From JABMQW01 sp964439935 (GTDB taxonomy: Bacteria; Fidelibacterota; Marinisomatia; Marinisomatales; TCS56), in the NCBI GenBank assembly GCA_964439935.1, contig CAYTPW010000018.1, positions 1 to 64,000 of the forward strand: a DNA stretch of 64,000 bases, read 5' to 3'. Below, piece after piece: positions 51,422 through 60,418 of this stretch. The translations under genes were made by a program, and so were the position numbers. Position 1 is the first letter of the stretch, and each line of letters starts with the position of its first letter. The notes beneath the pieces were generated by a model. The model worked only from the letters and a program-made list of their open reading frames with translations. It searched no databases and had not been told where the DNA came from.

Positions 51422-54400
51422 CTATTTCATGATCACGAGTTTACGGATTGCGGAGAACTCATTCGCTTCGATCCGGTAGATATACAGACCTGAAGCAACC
51501 GTCGCTCCGGCATCAGTGGTGCCATCCCATCTTACTTGGTAGTAAGCAGGGGCGTGCTCACCGTTGATCAGGGTACGAACTTTCTGGCCCAGCAGGTTGT
51601 AGATATCAATCCGTACTTGGCTGAGTTCCGGAATATCGTAGTTAATCGTTGTGATCGGGTTAAACGGATTCGGATAGTTCTGGTGCAACGCGAACACATC
51701 CGGAATCTCAGGACCTACTTCCACACCGACTGCAGTAAGATCGACGGTCAGAGTCCGCGGACCGTTGACGGCCGGGGTATCGTCATAACCGTCTGTTGCC
51801 GTCACATTCCAGGTACCGGTCAAGGAGGCGGCGCCCTGAACATCGAAGATCTCCGTGTACAGTTCCAGATAGGGTATTGCTACCGTGGTTACATCGGTAC
51901 TGATTTCCCAGGTATAGGTACCCAGCGTGAATACGAAATCATAGGTCACTGTTTGCCCAATATCCGGGTCAACTGAAGGCTGCCAAATGAAGCCGGTCGC
52001 ACCGGTCAAATTATCGACCGACAGCGTGAAGTTATCCGGATACATCACCAGCGATGGCGCCGGTGGAGGCGTATTCAGACCGGCAGCTACAGAATGGTTG
52101 GAGCTATCGGTGTCCACAAAGATCATTGCGCCCGGATTATCGGAAGCCAGAATGAGAGGAACGTAACCGGTTACGAAGTAATCATAGTCCTCTAAGGCTA
52201 TAACATCTTCATCGATGTAGGTTTCTTCTTCCAGCGGCTCGTCGTTCAACAGTATATCATCACGATAGACGTTGAAACGCAGGGCCGGTGGTGTCGGCGT
52301 ACCGCAGATTTCCAGGAACCAGTCATAGGTACTGTCTTGCTGGAAAAAACCGGAGCTATCATAACCGCTCAAGCCACTGTTGATATCGTCCTGGTCGGGG
52401 GTGGGAGCATCAATCCGCAGCGGTGGCATCCAGATGTTGGCATCAAAATTGGAATAATAGGCATCATCCAGCAATTCAACGGCTACCTTCAAGTAGCTGG
52501 AATCTGTTTGCTGGTATTCCAATCCAACCAGGTCGAGCGAGGCGTCGTAATAATAGCTTGACTCAAGGGCGTAGAAAACAGTATCGCTTTCAATCACGCT
52601 CTGGGTAACACCCGCTAGATCGGTCGATGCAACCGTAACAAAGGCGCGGACCGTATCCGGGAATGGATCAGCGGCATTATACCAGATACCGTGGTGAACC
52701 GCCATTTCCAGCGTCATTGGTCCCGGTGGGAATTCGAACAACGTAGCGAGCGTGGGGGCTGCGAAACCAGAGTCGGGACCATAATAGTGCGGTCCGTAGA
52801 AACCGGTAAACCAGCCGGACGGCAGCCAGTTGGAATAACAGGCATCACGATTGTCGTAAACCGGTCCGGGAACCAGATCGGACTCGTTTCTGTCCATGGT
52901 GATCTGCTGTGTGACCGGAGTTCCTCTAATCAGTTCTCTTGATCGTGCAGCAGGACCATCCCAGCTCAACTCAATCTGTCCCTGGGTTCCGGCGGCCACC
53001 AGGTTAGTCGGGCCAGCCAGACCAAAGAAGTCGAAATCGTCAACTCCCATACCTTCACCGTTTGCGGAGGAATAACCGCCCAGGTGGAAGTAATAGAAGG
53101 CAAACTGTACATATTCTTCACCACCAGCCAGGTCTGCCAGATCGGCCATATAGTCAACCCAGCCGTCATTATGGTCGTATGAAAAATCGGTCACGGTATG
53201 CCAATCGCCCATATCAACACGTACCAACAGTTCGGTCATTGTTGTATTGTCGGGAGTCGTACCCCAACCTTGTTCATAACCAGCAAAGCTGACAATGCTT
53301 GAGTGCATGTCGCTGGCATCGATGAATGGTGATAGCAGTAGTGCTTCAAAGGTATAGCCGTTACCGGTTCCGTCTTCGATGAAGGCAAAGTCGGTGTGAG
53401 CCGGGCATTTGCCAATAACGTAAAATGATGAATCGGCGTCAGCCGAGTCACCAACCGTCCAGGTGATACCGTCGGGATGGGAGGTAAAGGCTTCCCAGCC
53501 AGCCGGAATCGCTGTCAGACCTTCAAAGTCTGTTAGTCCGGGCAGCACCTGCGTGACAGCACCGACATGGGTTTGAACAATCGTTTCATGGCTTTCGCCT
53601 TCGTCATAGAGCGCAGTGACGGCAAAATCATAATAATTGCCGTCCACAGCCGTCGCATCGGTGTAGGTCAGGTCAGTGGTTACATCAAGGAAGACCGGAC
53701 CTTCCAGTGGAAATGGATTATCCTGGCGATATACCTTATAGCCAACCAGGGACCGCGATGGTGAGTTGGAATATTCATAGGTCATAGTAACCGTTTCTCT
53801 GGATAGTGAACGCTTTGCTGGCGTTACCACACCTTCATCAGCGTCGTATTCGACTGTGTTATCTGGATCAACGCGCTGTACCTCATACTCAACTGTACCG
53901 CGTGACGCCGGGGCAGCCCAGGTCAGGGTCGCATCAGCATAATGCGTTACTGCCAGGTCAGCTACCGGTGCATTGAAGAACGAATCGTAGAACACCTTGA
54001 AGTTATCAAAGGCACCACCCCAACCGTCTACAATAGAGCCATCAGACTCGAACAAGATCATGGGATAGAACCAGGTGGTTGCTTCCATGACCCAGGAAAA
54101 ATCGGCGGTAACCGTTACCCAGCCATCGGAGTAACCGCTCATTTGGGTTTCTGTATCAACCCAGATCTCGCCGTCATCCAGCATTACGGCCAGGTAGAAA
54201 AAGTCCCATCCGTTTTCAGTATCGAATAGAGCATCCACCTGCAGAAGAATAGAGCCAGTTTCATAACCGGTCACATCAATTTGGCCTGCTCCTGAGCCCA
54301 ACCAGTAGGCGGCATCGTCGTTAGCATAGGTCAAACTGTCCTGTTCCGGGAAGGCCAGCATCTGGGCGCCTGTGGCCGGTAAAACTGTGTCAGTCGGCGC

Positions 54401-57400
54401 AAAGAAGGTGTCAACGATGGCAAAGTTATTCCCGGTCCAAGTGAAAACCGCACCCTGGTCGTCGCCGGCTTCATAACCGGTGTAGTATAGCGGTACCTGA
54501 GTCATACTGTCAGCAACCAAGGCGACATTCTGTTCGGCTGTATCGCCATCAACAATGTTGATTCCGAAACCAACGGCGTGGAAACCATCAGCATAGAAAC
54601 CAATCTCATTAAATCCTAGAGGCAGATACTCAATCAGGTAATAGCCTTCAGCGTCAGTGGAATCTTCGGCGAGGAATTCACCGTCAATGGTTATGACCTC
54701 TACCCAGACACCCGGCACCGGCAGGCCGCCAGCCATATTGACTGCGATACCTTCTACGGCACCACCCGGATCGGCTGTTGCACAATCTTCGTTGGACGGC
54801 ACTGATTCAGAGGCATCCGGCAGAATCTGGGTGGCGTAATAGCAGTATTCCGTACCGCTAACCACATCTGCGTCACGATAATAACCGTTGAAAGCCCAGT
54901 CGTCGGCGTCCAGATCTGCCGCAATCAGGACAAATTCTCTGGTAACTTCCTCGCGGTAAACATTGTAGGTCGGGATATAGTCGGGAACCGTAACAATGAA
55001 CTCGGTGCTCACAAAGTTGTTGTCTTCGTTCGATTCAAATTCGTTATCATAGAAATCAACTTCCAGCCCAACTTCAAGCGTATCCGGGCCAAAGTTAGCG
55101 TAGGTTAAACCATATAGGCCGACCGTATCGCTCTCACCAGGCGCAAGGGCCGCTGGATATAGATACCCAACATCCACCCCATTCACAAACCAATGAGCGG
55201 ACTGGCTACCGGCGACGTCAGTACCGATATTGGATACTTCGGCAAATACTGTATCGGCCGAAGACCAGAATTCAGTAACTGTCAGGTCCGGTGCATCGTT
55301 GGAACCGGTGACCTCCAGAACGACATCACCATAATTACTGCTATATCCATAACATTTAACGTAATAGGTTCCAGCCGTCAGGGCATCTTCACCGGCAAAT
55401 TCAATTACCGACGGGCCGAAAGATCCGCAAGTTGATGTGTTGTCATCGTTGTAGCCCAGGTATTCAGCATCATCGCAGGCTGCCCAAACTTCCAGTTTGG
55501 TGTCAAAGTCAGATTCGCACAGTGATACCGTGACTGATAAGAAACTGCCATCATATGTGAAACTATACCACACGGCTCCATAAGCATCGATGGAATCCAG
55601 GACCGCAGGATCATTCACAGCGCCATAATCGATGGCCGTTTCACATAGTTCGCCCGGTTCAGGTAATGTTGCCAAAGGAACACTAACCGTTCCGGTAGCA
55701 TCAACAACCGGATCGGCATAGCCATCATCCCACAAGAGGAAGTCAACATCAAAAGCGGTGGTGTAATCCTCTACAAAAACGGTTACAGCTTCACCGCCGG
55801 AGAAACCACCCCATCCGGTCGTATCGTTGGCACCCCAGGTCACTACCTGTCCGTTGATTACGCCGTCGCCTTCATCTGATCCGCTGGCGGCTGTTATCAC
55901 AACGCCGGCAGGGAAGGTCAATTGCAAACCATCGCAGTATGAGATGGTTGAGCTCACGATATCAATATCAAAAACCAGATCCGTACCGCCGGTGGGCATA
56001 TCAATGGCGGTAACTGTGACCGACGAACCAGTTAAGTCGCGGCTACTAATATCAGTGACGCTGGTGGCAGTTGAGAGCTTTTTCTGGAGTACCAGATCAC
56101 GCTTTTCGGCGGTTCCTTCCGGTTCATCCGCTTTTATTTTTCTTTCAGTCTGTGGTAAAACCAGTCCATTGTGGGCCACTGGTGCTGGAGGCAGAAATTC
56201 ACTCGCTGAAGTTTCCCAAGACAGGTCCACATAACCGGCACCGGCGTCAGCCATGAAATTGACTGGTGCTGGTGGCGGCGGATCAATGTGGATATTCAGG
56301 GTGTCTAGATTGTTGGTCTCGTCCAGCTCCAGAACATCATCATCTGTATCGCATTCGAAAACGATCTCATAATCGCCAGTATCGCCCAACGTATAATAAT
56401 TAAAACCGGTAAGGGTATAGGTGTGCGACGCGCCGATAGCCAGGGCAACACCAGACTCAACCACATAACCCTGATAGACGCCGTTGATATACAAACCGTG
56501 ATAATCGGTACCATTCCAACCGGGTGAATCGGCGTTACCCTGGTTGGTTACGACCACGTCCAGAGTATCGGTCGACATCGTCATTGAGGTAACGACAAAG
56601 TCCGCGGCCAGTAGTTCAGTTTCGCCGGTAATATCTAGAGTATAGTTACCGCTGGATGAGCTATAACCGTAGACCTTGACATAATAGGTCCCCAACGCCA
56701 GGGCCGGGTCGCCGGTGATTTCTATGGCTGAGCGTGAACCGGTTGAGCAAAGGGTGTAGTTATCATCATTATAGTATTCATAAGACGAACTATCGCAGGC
56801 CAGCCAGACTTCCAGTTTGGTGTCGAATTCGGAGCCACACAGGGAAACCAGGATCGACTCGTAGGCATCGTCGACTGTGAAGCTGTACCAGACGGCCTCG
56901 TAAGATGCAATCGCTCCTGTGGCTTCAACGCTGTTTACAACACCGTAGTCAAATGGGTTGTCACAAGCAAAGCCCTGGGGAAGGGAAGTATCAAAGCTGA
57001 GATCAAGTGTAAAGGTAATACTCTGTGGTGATGGCCAGGTAGAAACTATGGTAAAATAAGTACCTGCTGCGATCGGCGCATAACTGAATGAACCGCCGCT
57101 GGAGCCCGTCGCGTAGGCGATACAGGTTGGCGAAGCATCTGGACAGTCGTCCAGAATGTGCAAACCGGCATAGCTACCAGCAACTGAACCCGACAGGTAG
57201 CCGGCTTCAGTCAGGGTGAATTCATAAACGATGTCGTCACCACCCATGTAATTGCTGTTACAGGGCGATGTGCCGTAGTCGTCTCCAAAGCCTTCGGTTG
57301 TACCGGCCAAATCAACCGCTGGTAGAGTCAGGGCGATTGGATCGGCGCAGACGGAACCCTGGGGTGCGCCGGCAGCCGGCTCGGCAAAGAAACCGAGAGC

Positions 57401-59596
57401 ATAAGCGCCGGTGCTTGCGCGCAGGTCGCTCCAGTCGGCAGCGCCGATGTAATATGTTCCAGCCACAAGGGTGGTTGTGATTTGCTCATCGTCACCACTG
57501 AGACCGCTATCATCACTATCAAGCCCAGTGCTGTCAGAACTGAAAAGGGCAACTTCCCCATCAAGTTCTGAATAGCCGTCAATGAATAAATCGATTATTA
57601 CATCCGATTCTTCAGTCAACGTAAATGTAAAGAAATCTACGTCGTCAGCCGGATCGACAATACCAGCAAGTGTATCGTTGCCTGCAATAGCTGTGGCGGT
57701 GGCCAGATCATCATTTGGTTCGTTCAGGTCAACTGGTATTTCAACAATATCATCAGCATCCCTGGGGTTCACAGTAAATGCGCCATAATAATAATTGACT
57801 GCGCCTACAACATCATAGTATGATCCGACAGTTGTTGCAGTCTCTGCAGCTGAAAATACCTGATCATCAACCAGTGCGTCTCCACTGCCATCATCCAGCT
57901 TGAATGCCCAGTGATCACTGCCTGCGTTGGTTGAGACTGCGGTACATTCACCGGAAACCGTCACTAACATGCCTTCATGTTCTTCCGCCAAAGTATTTGT
58001 TACAAGAACGATGGGGGCTGGAAGGTCATTTCCTGACGAGTTGATTGTAATATCAGCGATGCTTGAGATCTGAGTTAAATTGTTGTATTCAATGACAACA
58101 CCTTGCACCGTGACATTGTCTCCAAGAGCGTATGCGCTTACATCGCCACTTACGTAAACATAAATACCAGAATAGTCCGCAGTGCCATCCTGCATGTAAA
58201 AAGAGTAAGACGTTAATGCTGTAATTACTCCACTAGTCTCAACATATTCATCTGCATGCTGTGAAGCATCGCCACCTGTATCAGGTGTTTGAATTTCAAC
58301 AATTGTATAGGGATTGTATGTTGGTGGGGCAGCTACGTTTGTAGCGCCGGGGGTCCGCGTGGCCGTAATGTGCCAATCGGAATTGGCGTAAGCTGCGCCT
58401 CCCTGTCCATCAGTTACTCTTGAAGAAGAACCGGAGGATCCATTTATAATGAGAATTCCCGGTAAACCAAACTCTGTTTCGAGTCCTGTGTCGCCGTCTG
58501 CATCATCATAGATAATGGCGTCTACTTGTGCCGCTCCAGTAGCTGCAGCAAGCTCTACGCTATATAATGCATCTCCAGGGAAATCTGCTGCTGCTGCACC
58601 AAAAACAAGTGCTGCACCATCAGTACCGTTTTGAAAGCTGGTCCAGGTGCCATTTTGGTCTGGCGTATAGCCTTCTACCTCAGTGACACCCGATTCGGCT
58701 AACACAAAAAAACCGTCCGCCGGAAGTGTCCCTGTCAATTCAGTTGCTTGGTATGCTTCATCATTATAACCATTGACAAACACAAGTACCAATCCGCTTG
58801 CAGCGAGGTCAATGTCTGAACTGGTTGTGTTGAATAACTCCAAGTATTCTAGTGAAGAAGTATTTGTATCAAATTCGTTTATCACAATACCAGGAAGGGA
58901 TAGCGGCAGACCGGCGGGAGCGGCTACATAATTGTCTGCAGTAACCGGTTCAGTGCCATCGGTCTGTCCATTTGAGGTGGAGAGGGTCAGTGGGCCGTCA
59001 TCTAACGGGGGAAGCTCAGTATTGTCTTCAAACTGGAAATAAAAGACTGTATTTGCGTCGGTTCCCAGTGGTGCCGTGGTTGAGGGTGAAAAACCGGTAG
59101 TATCATACAATGCAATATTTGAAAATTTCACCTCATCAAATATTGAATTTGGGGTCGCAGAAAACCAGCTGTCTTGCCCACCAATAACAACAGGGGTTGT
59201 ACCATCAGTTAAGGCTAAATCGGCTCCATCAATTTTAGCACCATCGGCAAAAATCAGGGTTCTGCTGCCCGCCCTAACGACGGCAACATGATGCCATTCG
59301 TTTTGTGAAAGGACTCCGGTGGATATTACAGTGCCGCCATTAAGATCAAAGCGAACGCTACTGGAAAAAATAAAAAGCTCCCATTCACCTGCTCTATCGG
59401 CAATAAATCTTCCTGAGGCGACGTCATCGTTGATATATACCCAGGCTTCAATTGTAAAATCTCCGGTAACATCCAGTGCCGCGTCATCGTCAATGCGAAA
59501 ACAGCCTGCGGCATCCTGGCCAAGTGAAAAATCGTTTTGACCAAAAGCAACGGTCAAAGTAATGATGGTAAGTACTAATGTTAGCTTGCGCCACAT
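51422..59596 (-). CDS. Giant multidomain secreted protein with type IX-like C-terminal sorting domain
   Basis: 2724 residues; AAGGAGG precedes the ATG. Signal peptide (MWRKLTLVLTIITLTVAFGQ), then a LamG/concanavalin domain (about 20-200, 'FTIEAWVYINDD', 'EWHHVAVVRAG'), a lamin-tail-like domain (about 230-370, 'IVINEFDTNTSSLEYLELFN'), an OB-like region (about 425-540), pre-peptidase C-terminal-like domains, two copies of a PPC+CARDB module (about 880-1130 and 1315-1540), a carboxypeptidase-regulatory domain (about 1605-1690), MAM/jelly-roll-like and fibronectin-like regions, and a final sorting domain (about 2640-2724, 'LHQNYPNPFNPITTINYDIP', 'GQKVRTLING', ending 'SAIRKLVIMK'). Such tails direct export through the type IX system or anchor to the surface. 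No catalytic residues were recognised; an adhesin or surface-matrix role is likely. Confidence 0.88.
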   Translation of the reverse strand: MWRKLTLVLTIITLTVAFGQNDFSLGQDAAGCFRIDDDAALDVTGDFTIEAWVYINDDVASGRFIADRAGEWELFIFSSSVRFDLNGGTVISTGVLSQNEWHHVAVVRAGSRTLIFADGAKIDGADLALTDGTTPVVIGGQDSWFSATPNSIFDEVKFSNIALYDTTGFSPSTTAPLGTDANTVFYFQFEDNTELPPLDDGPLTLSTSNGQTDGTEPVTADNYVAAPAGLPLSLPGIVINEFDTNTSSLEYLELFNTTSSDIDLAASGLVLVFVNGYNDEAYQATELTGTLPADGFFVLAESGVTEVEGYTPDQNGTWTSFQNGTDGAALVFGAAAADFPGDALYSVELAAATGAAQVDAIIYDDADGDTGLETEFGLPGILIINGSSGSSSRVTDGQGGAAYANSDWHITATRTPGATNVAAPPTYNPYTIVEIQTPDTGGDASQHADEYVETSGVITALTSYSFYMQDGTADYSGIYVYVSGDVSAYALGDNVTVQGVVIEYNNLTQISSIADITINSSGNDLPAPIVLVTNTLAEEHEGMLVTVSGECTAVSTNAGSDHWAFKLDDGSGDALVDDQVFSAAETATTVGSYYDVVGAVNYYYGAFTVNPRDADDIVEIPVDLNEPNDDLATATAIAGNDTLAGIVDPADDVDFFTFTLTEESDVIIDLFIDGYSELDGEVALFSSDSTGLDSDDSGLSGDDEQITTTLVAGTYYIGAADWSDLRASTGAYALGFFAEPAAGAPQGSVCADPIALTLPAVDLAGTTEGFGDDYGTSPCNSNYMGGDDIVYEFTLTEAGYLSGSVAGSYAGLHILDDCPDASPTCIAYATGSSGGSFSYAPIAAGTYFTIVSTWPSPQSITFTLDLSFDTSLPQGFACDNPFDYGVVNSVEATGAIASYEAVWYSFTVDDAYESILVSLCGSEFDTKLEVWLACDSSSYEYYNDDNYTLCSTGSRSAIEITGDPALALGTYYVKVYGYSSSSGNYTLDITGETELLAADFVVTSMTMSTDTLDVVVTNQGNADSPGWNGTDYHGLYINGVYQGYVVESGVALAIGASHTYTLTGFNYYTLGDTGDYEIVFECDTDDDVLELDETNNLDTLNIHIDPPPPAPVNFMADAGAGYVDLSWETSASEFLPPAPVAHNGLVLPQTERKIKADEPEGTAEKRDLVLQKKLSTATSVTDISSRDLTGSSVTVTAIDMPTGGTDLVFDIDIVSSTISYCDGLQLTFPAGVVITAASGSDEGDGVINGQVVTWGANDTTGWGGFSGGEAVTVFVEDYTTAFDVDFLLWDDGYADPVVDATGTVSVPLATLPEPGELCETAIDYGAVNDPAVLDSIDAYGAVWYSFTYDGSFLSVTVSLCESDFDTKLEVWAACDDAEYLGYNDDNTSTCGSFGPSVIEFAGEDALTAGTYYVKCYGYSSNYGDVVLEVTGSNDAPDLTVTEFWSSADTVFAEVSNIGTDVAGSQSAHWFVNGVDVGYLYPAALAPGESDTVGLYGLTYANFGPDTLEVGLEVDFYDNEFESNEDNNFVSTEFIVTVPDYIPTYNVYREEVTREFVLIAADLDADDWAFNGYYRDADVVSGTEYCYYATQILPDASESVPSNEDCATADPGGAVEGIAVNMAGGLPVPGVWVEVITIDGEFLAEDSTDAEGYYLIEYLPLGFNEIGFYADGFHAVGFGINIVDGDTAEQNVALVADSMTQVPLYYTGYEAGDDQGAVFTWTGNNFAIVDTFFAPTDTVLPATGAQMLAFPEQDSLTYANDDAAYWLGSGAGQIDVTGYETGSILLQVDALFDTENGWDFFYLAVMLDDGEIWVDTETQMSGYSDGWVTVTADFSWVMEATTWFYPMILFESDGSIVDGWGGAFDNFKVFYDSFFNAPVADLAVTHYADATLTWAAPASRGTVEYEVQRVDPDNTVEYDADEGVVTPAKRSLSRETVTMTYEYSNSPSRSLVGYKVYRQDNPFPLEGPVFLDVTTDLTYTDATAVDGNYYDFAVTALYDEGESHETIVQTHVGAVTQVLPGLTDFEGLTAIPAGWEAFTSHPDGITWTVGDSADADSSFYVIGKCPAHTDFAFIEDGTGNGYTFEALLLSPFIDASDMHSSIVSFAGYEQGWGTTPDNTTMTELLVRVDMGDWHTVTDFSYDHNDGWVDYMADLADLAGGEEYVQFAFYYFHLGGYSSANGEGMGVDDFDFFGLAGPTNLVAAGTQGQIELSWDGPAARSRELIRGTPVTQQITMDRNESDLVPGPVYDNRDACYSNWLPSGWFTGFYGPHYYGPDSGFAAPTLATLFEFPPGPMTLEMAVHHGIWYNAADPFPDTVRAFVTVASTDLAGVTQSVIESDTVFYALESSYYYDASLDLVGLEYQQTDSSYLKVAVELLDDAYYSNFDANIWMPPLRIDAPTPDQDDINSGLSGYDSSGFFQQDSTYDWFLEICGTPTPPALRFNVYRDDILLNDEPLEEETYIDEDVIALEDYDYFVTGYVPLILASDNPGAMIFVDTDSSNHSVAAGLNTPPPAPSLVMYPDNFTLSVDNLTGATGFIWQPSVDPDIGQTVTYDFVFTLGTYTWEISTDVTTVAIPYLELYTEIFDVQGAASLTGTWNVTATDGYDDTPAVNGPRTLTVDLTAVGVEVGPEIPDVFALHQNYPNPFNPITTINYDIPELSQVRIDIYNLLGQKVRTLINGEHAPAYYQVRWDGTTDAGATVASGLYIYRIEANEFSAIRKLVIMK
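55292..56970 (-). repeat. Duplicated about-120-residue domain in the giant protein
   Basis: Two copies (about 56970-56610 and 55652-55292) share 'AVWYSFT', 'FDTKLEVWxACD', 'YNDDN', 'CxxxGxSxIE' and 'GTYYVKxYGYSS'. Each is followed by a CARDB-like repeat, so the unit of duplication is about 1.3 kb. Both have conserved Cys. Confidence 0.7.
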
Positions 59597-59656
59597 AAAA
59601 ACCTCCTTAAGGTTTTGTTGTTTATCTTTGGTGAAATCTTGTCAATCGTCCATAAT

Positions 59657-59673
59657 GGGGCGCATCGCACCCC
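59657..59673 (-). promoter_or_regulatory. Hairpin in the 5' leader of the giant protein mRNA
   Basis: On the minus strand GGGGTGC-GAT-GCGCCCC forms a 7-bp stem (one T-G pair). It is just downstream of the predicted start of transcription, with no T-run, so it is not a terminator. It may be a stabiliser or regulatory element. Confidence 0.35.
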
Positions 59674-59697
59674 TCCCTTGAGTTAAAAAGTGAAGGC

Positions 59698-59727
59698 AAT
59701 ATATACAACTGATGTTTTTAGTGTCAA
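59698..59727 (-). promoter_or_regulatory. Sigma-70-like promoter of the giant secreted protein
   Basis: On the minus strand TTGACA (59727-59722) and TATATT (59703-59698) are separated by 18 bp. The boxes are identical to those of the motor operon promoter. Confidence 0.6.
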
Positions 59728-59792
59728 GAATTTGATTGGATAATTTAAAAACCCTTAATTGGTGGGAAAGCGCTGTGCGCGGGCGCACTATT

Positions 59793-60386
59793 TCAGTACT
59801 TGCGCAAAACCCCGACAACAACGCCGTTAATAGCAACCCGCTCCCGGCCGTACACCTGCGGTTCCATAATTTTATTGGCCGGGTGCAATTCCACCAACTC
59901 GTCCCGTTGATAAAACATCTTTATCGTGGCGTCGCTGTTATCGATCAGGGCTACCACGGTATCGCCTGTACGAGGAGTGCGATGTCGGTTGACCACCACC
60001 AGGTCGCCGTCAGCAATATGTTGATCGACCATCGATTCGCCGCTGACCTTTAAAACATAATGATCCCCATTTGAGATAAATTCCGCTGGTACCTGGATCT
60101 GCTCCGGATTTTCGATAGCGGCGATCGGCTGGCCGGCGGCGACGACTCCCAAAACGGGGAGTGTGTCTTGTGGTTCATCATCGACTATCTCTATGCCCCG
60201 CACCCGGTTCCAGGCTTGGGATATAACGCCTTTGGATTTCAGAGAATTAATATGTTTATATACTGTGCCTTTGGATTTAAAACCGAAATGAAGCGCAATT
60301 TCATCAAATGTCGGCGAAAACCCATTGTCGGAAATGTAGGTTTTCAAATAATGCAGAATTTCAGATTGTTTCTTAGTCAGGAACAT
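59793..60386 (-). CDS. lexA: LexA SOS repressor
   Basis: The repressor of DNA-damage genes, self-cleaved with RecA. From ATG 60386 it has 197 residues. Winged-helix DNA-binding domain (about 1-70, 'KKQSEILHYLKTYISDNGFSPTFDEIA'), cleavage site Ala84-Gly85 in 'LGVVAAGQPIAA', catalytic Ser118 ('VSGESMVDQ') and Lys156 ('ATIKMF'), close to E. coli numbering. An upstream in-frame TTG (60410) would include the putative operator and is less likely. The stop of dnaA is 32 bp upstream, so lexA may be co-transcribed with dnaA. Confidence 0.95.
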   Translation of the reverse strand: MFLTKKQSEILHYLKTYISDNGFSPTFDEIALHFGFKSKGTVYKHINSLKSKGVISQAWNRVRGIEIVDDEPQDTLPVLGVVAAGQPIAAIENPEQIQVPAEFISNGDHYVLKVSGESMVDQHIADGDLVVVNRHRTPRTGDTVVALIDNSDATIKMFYQRDELVELHPANKIMEPQVYGRERVAINGVVVGVLRKY

Positions 60387-60389
60387 GGC

Positions 60390-60404
60390 GTACAGAAATA
60401 GTAC
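60390..60404. promoter_or_regulatory. Candidate LexA operator GTAC-N7-GTAC at the lexA start
   Basis: GTAC at 60390-60393 and 60401-60404 are separated by seven A/T-rich bases (agaaata). The site is 4 bp before the lexA ATG, in the position expected for autoregulation. It does not match the CTGT-N8-ACAG or GAAC-N4-GTTC boxes, so it would be a lineage-specific motif. Confidence 0.35.
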
Positions 60405-60418
60405 ACCCAAAAAAACAA

